The translations under genes were made by a program, and so were the position numbers. Shown one piece after another: positions 17,651 through 20,315 of a stretch of DNA of 20,315 nt. The notes beneath the pieces are model-generated. The model did no database searches and was not told the origin of the DNA. It saw nothing but the letters and a program-made list of their open reading frames with translations. Origin of the DNA: DASZHJ01 sp035541215 (GTDB lineage Bacteria > Pseudomonadota > Alphaproteobacteria > ATCC43930 > CGMCC-115725); contig DATKNV010000122.1 in NCBI GenBank assembly GCA_035541215.1, positions 1 through 20,315 of the forward strand, written 5' to 3'. The first letter of the stretch is position 1; each line of letters starts with the position of its first letter.

Positions 17651-18598
17651 TCAGCCGAAGCGGCCGAGCCGCACGGCGGTCTGGCCGCGGGTGAGGCGCT
17701 TCGAGGGCATGATGAGGACGCAGTCGTCGTAGGGCGTCCTGACCTCGCGCCCGCCGTCGCGGCCGATCATCGTGCCGGTCTTGGCGATCACCTCGAGGCC
17801 GCGGTAGTCCGCGGCGAACTCGAAGCGGTCGCTCTCGATGGTGACGGCGTGGGTCACGGTGACGACGCGCTGCTGCGCCGGCGGACGCATGCGCTGACGC
17901 TCCGCCTCCGCGGGCGACAGCACGCCGCTCGCGGCGAGGAAACGCCAGGTAATGTCGTGCGCGACGTCCACCGAGGCGCGCTCCCAATGCTGGCCGCACT
18001 CGATGAGGAGCGCAGTCTTCGCGGAATTGGGATCGCCGAAGCCGCCGTAGTCGCGCATGCGCCGCCCGGCAGAGTGACCGCGGTCGCGCACGATGAGGCG
18101 CGGCGCCGAGAGGCGATGCGCGAGCTCGAGCGAGCGGTCGAGCAAGCCCGCGAGCATCAGAGCCTGCGTCACGTGCTGCATCGAATGGATGTCGAGCAGG
18201 AGATCGACCGTGTCGATGAGCGGCCGCATCTCACGCGCGCGCTGGAGCTCCGCGCTCTTGCGGTGGCCGTCGAGGACGGCGGGGTCCCAGACGCGGTTGA
18301 TGTCCTCGTCGACGAAGCGCGAGGCCGTGGGGTTGCGCGGGTCGAAGGTCTTGAACGCCGCGACGTTGGCGAAGCCCAGCGTGAGCTTGCCCGCCGCCGG
18401 CCGCACGCCCTCACGGAAGAGGCGATCCACCGCGATCGCGCCGCAGATCTCGTTCCCGTGGGTGAGCGCGTTCACGAGCACGTGCGGCCCGGGCTTGCCG
18501 CTGTCGAAGGTGGTGAAGTAGTCGGTTCCGGTATTGCCCTTGCGATAGGGCTCGATGTCCGGCGGCGCGATCTCGACGGGATAGGAATTATCGGCCAC
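17651..18598 (-). CDS. Succinylglutamate desuccinylase/aspartoacylase-family zinc deacylase
   Basis: A 315-residue M14-like zinc enzyme. Zinc ligands are H47 and E50 (LTHGNE) and H138 (LLDIHSM). The substrate-binding DINR is at 99-102 and the probable catalytic Glu is E200 (LLIECGQH). Family members cleave N-acyl groups from amino acids (succinylglutamate, N-acetylaspartate) or related small amides; the acyl group here is unknown. The reading frame is open well upstream, but similarity begins at the GTG at 18598 (ADNSYPVEIAPP), which has GGAGA about nine bases before it. It lies 29 bases after the ArgE-like gene and nine bases before glpK, the second gene of a four-gene operon. None of the other arginine succinyltransferase pathway genes is nearby, so it is not simply astE. 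Confidence 0.88.
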   Translation of the reverse strand: MADNSYPVEIAPPDIEPYRKGNTGTDYFTTFDSGKPGPHVLVNALTHGNEICGAIAVDRLFREGVRPAAGKLTLGFANVAAFKTFDPRNPTASRFVDEDINRVWDPAVLDGHRKSAELQRAREMRPLIDTVDLLLDIHSMQHVTQALMLAGLLDRSLELAHRLSAPRLIVRDRGHSAGRRMRDYGGFGDPNSAKTALLIECGQHWERASVDVAHDITWRFLAASGVLSPAEAERQRMRPPAQQRVVTVTHAVTIESDRFEFAADYRGLEVIAKTGTMIGRDGGREVRTPYDDCVLIMPSKRLTRGQTAVRLGRFG

Positions 18599-18627
18599 GG
18601 TGGAGGTTCTCCGCTGCTTCTGACGGG

Positions 18628-19788
18628 CTAGGCGGCGACGCGCTCGATCAGGCGGCGCAGGAACGCCTCGCACTGCCGGACCTGGTCGATGGCGATGAAC
18701 TCGTTGGGGCGGTGCGCCTCGTCGATGGAGCCGGGGCCGCAGACGATGGTGGGTATCCCCGCCTCCTGGAAGAGGCCCGCCTCGGTGCCGAAACTCACCT
18801 TGCCGACGGTGTTGGCGCCCGAGAGCGCGCGCGCGAGCTCGGCCACCTCGGAATCGGGCGCCTCGGAGAGGCCCACGGTCGAGGTCAGGATCTCGAAGGA
18901 GATGCCGGCATCGGGGCTCACCTTCTGCATCTCCGGCAGGAGACCGGCCGCGAAGCGCTGCACCTCCTCGAGGAGCGGCTCCGGCGGATCGCCGGGCAGC
19001 GTGCGGAACTCGAAGACGAACTCGCAATCCTTGGGCACGATGTTGAGCGCGGTGCCGCCGCGGACGGTGCCGGTGTGGATCGTCGTGTAGGGCGGGGAGA
19101 ATTGCAGGTCGAAGGGACCGTGGTCGCGGCGCCGCCGCGCCATGCCCTTGAGATAGGCGATGATCTCCGCCGCGGCCTCGACCGCGTTGACGCCGAGATG
19201 GGTGAGGGCGGAGTGGCTCTCGCGTCCGCGCACGGTGCAGCGCAAGCTGATCTTGCCCTTGTGCGCGATCACCGGCTGCATCAGCGTGGGCTCGCCGACG
19301 ATGCAGAGCTTGGGCCGCACCGGACGGCGCGCGATCTCCGCGATCATGCCACGCACGCCGACGCAGCCGATCTCCTCGTCGTAGGAGAGCGCCAGATGGA
19401 TCGGCATCTCGAGCTCGCGCGCGAGGAAGTCCGGCACCAGCGCCAGCGCCACCGCGACGAAGCTCTTCATGTCGGAGGTGCCGCGCCCGTAAAGCTTGCC
19501 CTCGCGCTCGACGATCTCGAAGGGATCGCTCGACCAGTCCTGGCCGTCGACGGGCACCACGTCCGTGTGTCCCGAGAGCATGACGCCGCCGCGATCCTTG
19601 GGGCCGAGCGTCGCGAAGAGGTTGGCCTTGCGCTTCTCGGCGTCGAAGAAGAGCTCGCTCTCGACGCCGAATTCCGCGAGATAGCCGCGCACGAAATCGA
19701 TGAGCGCGAGGTTCGAATCCCGGCTCGTGGTGTCGAAGCCCACGAGCTTGCGGATCATCTCGATGCTGGTGAAGCGCGGTCCGGTCAC
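18628..19788 (-). CDS. argE: ArgE-like M20 deacetylase (acetylornithine deacetylase family)
   Basis: A 386-residue M20 metallopeptidase from the GTG at 19788, which has GGGAAGG nine bases upstream. The frame runs on to 19887, but the added 33 residues look non-coding. The two-zinc centre is complete: H74 and D76 (SGHTDVVPVDG), D106 (GTSDMKS), the catalytic pair E138-E139 (SYDEEIG), E166 (VGEPT) and H359 (DEAHRPNE). The lid domain carries RGRESHSALTHLGVNA. Length and motifs match acetylornithine deacetylase, which frees ornithine from N-acetylornithine, but relatives also deacylate other N-acyl amino acids. Its position, first in an operon with a second deacylase and opposite a peptide-type binding protein, favours a catabolic role over arginine biosynthesis. 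It acts in the cytoplasm. Confidence 0.88.
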   Translation of the reverse strand: MTGPRFTSIEMIRKLVGFDTTSRDSNLALIDFVRGYLAEFGVESELFFDAEKRKANLFATLGPKDRGGVMLSGHTDVVPVDGQDWSSDPFEIVEREGKLYGRGTSDMKSFVAVALALVPDFLARELEMPIHLALSYDEEIGCVGVRGMIAEIARRPVRPKLCIVGEPTLMQPVIAHKGKISLRCTVRGRESHSALTHLGVNAVEAAAEIIAYLKGMARRRRDHGPFDLQFSPPYTTIHTGTVRGGTALNIVPKDCEFVFEFRTLPGDPPEPLLEEVQRFAAGLLPEMQKVSPDAGISFEILTSTVGLSEAPDSEVAELARALSGANTVGKVSFGTEAGLFQEAGIPTIVCGPGSIDEAHRPNEFIAIDQVRQCEAFLRRLIERVAA

Positions 19789-19889
19789 GCCGGGGAGCCT
19801 TCCCTGTGTGGAGCGGCAGAGGCCGTCAGACTTAGCCGGAAAGAGCGCCCCCGCCAAGGGTGAAAGGCGCCGAGGCCGCGCCGGCACGG

Positions 19890-19918
19890 TTGCATCGCCG
19901 CGGCCTTTTGGTCAGAAT
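19890..19918 (+). promoter_or_regulatory. Possible sigma-70-type promoter for the binding-protein gene
   Basis: TTGCAT at 19890-19895 and CAGAAT at 19913-19918 are 17 bases apart, each with several consensus matches, about 50 bases upstream of the ATG at 19971. It lies in the 182-base divergent gap that must also hold the promoter of the ArgE-like operon. Pattern evidence only. Confidence 0.3.
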
Positions 19919-19970
19919 CCGCGGGGGAGCGGAACCAGAATACCGGCGGCAGTCCCCGAGGGAGGCTTCG

Positions 19971-20315
19971 ATGGTGCGGCGTCTGCTCTACGTGCTCGCT
20001 GCGCTTTGCGCCGCGGTCTCGGTGCCGGTGACCAAGGCGCAGGAGCTGCGCATCGCGCTCCAGGCCGAGCCCACCTCGATCGATCCGCTCTACCACACGC
20101 TCGGCCCCAACAATCAGATCGCGCGGCACATCTTCAGCCAGCTCGTGCATCAGGATCCGAAGCAGCGGCTCATCCCCGGCCTCGCGCTCTCCTGGAAGCC
20201 GATCGACGACGGCGTCTGGGAATTCAAGCTGCGCCCCGGCGTCAAATTCCAGGACGGCGCGCCGCTCACGCCCGAGGACGTCGTGTTCTCGATCGATCGC
20301 GCGCCCAAGGTGCCG
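19971..20315 (+). CDS. ABC transporter substrate-binding protein, family 5 (peptide/nickel type), 5' part
   Basis: The first 115 codons of a gene that runs off the right edge. A signal peptide is clear: basic MVRRLL, a hydrophobic core (about residues 5-20) and a cut near TKAQE. The mature start has the family 5 pattern: LRIALQAEPTSIDPLY, then IARHIFSQLVHQD, LIPGLALSW, WEFKLRPGVKFQDGAPLT and EDVVFSIDRA. Such proteins bind oligopeptides, opines, glutathione or other small ligands in the periplasm for an ABC importer, whose permease and ATPase genes probably follow. A strong GGGAGG lies six bases before the ATG. It is divergent from the ArgE-like operon across 182 bases, suggesting shared regulation and a ligand that the operon's deacylases process. 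Confidence 0.92.
   Translation, partial: MVRRLLYVLAALCAAVSVPVTKAQELRIALQAEPTSIDPLYHTLGPNNQIARHIFSQLVHQDPKQRLIPGLALSWKPIDDGVWEFKLRPGVKFQDGAPLTPEDVVFSIDRAPKVP

Noticed and set aside
18599..19027. An N-terminal extension of the AstE-like deacylase by about 143 residues.
   Set aside because: The extension overlaps the end of the ArgE-like gene in another frame and is Arg-rich. A GTG with a good ribosome site at 18598 marks where family similarity begins.

Overview
The window is GC-rich throughout, with almost wall-to-wall coding on both strands, frequent GTG starts and short or overlapping gene junctions. Gene content points to an alphaproteobacterium, probably of the Hyphomicrobiales (Rhizobiales) type: a tandem-GAF sensor of the 'DVLK.ISRST' kind, a fused 1160-residue indolepyruvate ferredoxin oxidoreductase, Tad-type minor pilins and a TIGR02281-like aspartic protease. 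This placement is inferred from gene families, not from a marker gene. No rRNA, tRNA, CRISPR array, transposase or integrase was seen.

Layout. (1) 1-2053, minus: a membrane sensor with an extracytoplasmic sensory region, HAMP and two GAF domains; its output domain lies beyond the left edge. (2) 2166-7377, minus: a likely two-gene operon of a fused indolepyruvate:ferredoxin oxidoreductase followed by an acetolactate-synthase-like thiamine diphosphate enzyme, with two adjacent dyads just upstream of the first start codon. (3) 7378-7693: an intergenic region with an unusually AT-rich island, the probable promoter region of the pilus cassette. (4) 7694-11098, plus: two TadE-type pseudopilins, a TadG-type von Willebrand A protein and a membrane-anchored retropepsin-like protease whose active-site motif reads DPG instead of DTG. 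The Tad motor, platform and secretin genes are absent from the window. (5) 11182-13047: two convergent glycosyltransferases (families GT2 and GT9) of the type that builds lipopolysaccharide core or other surface glycans. (6) 13351-15272, plus: a major facilitator transporter and a class II aldolase/adducin-family protein, probably one operon. (7) 15282-19788, minus: a tight four-gene operon, in transcription order an ArgE-like deacetylase, an AstE/aspartoacylase-like zinc deacylase, glycerol kinase and an SMP-30/gluconolactonase-family protein. (8) 19971 to the right edge, plus and divergent: the start of a family 5 (peptide/oligopeptide-type) ABC substrate-binding protein.

How the genes may work together. 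The oxidoreductase and the thiamine enzyme both act on 2-oxo acids and may share a role in (aromatic) amino-acid catabolism. The pilus cassette looks like a satellite minor-pilin operon with its own processing-type protease; the glycosyltransferases next to it may be unrelated. The ArgE-like and AstE-like hydrolases opposite a peptide-type binding protein suggest uptake and deacylation of N-acylated amino acids or small peptides, with glycerol kinase and the lactonase-family protein added for carbon-backbone metabolism. The strongest oddities are the DPG protease in the pilin operon, the Asp-for-Glu pseudopilin, a hairpin that would bury the start codon of the GT9 gene, and the mixed composition of the four-gene operon. 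No wholly new system is demonstrated by the sequence alone.
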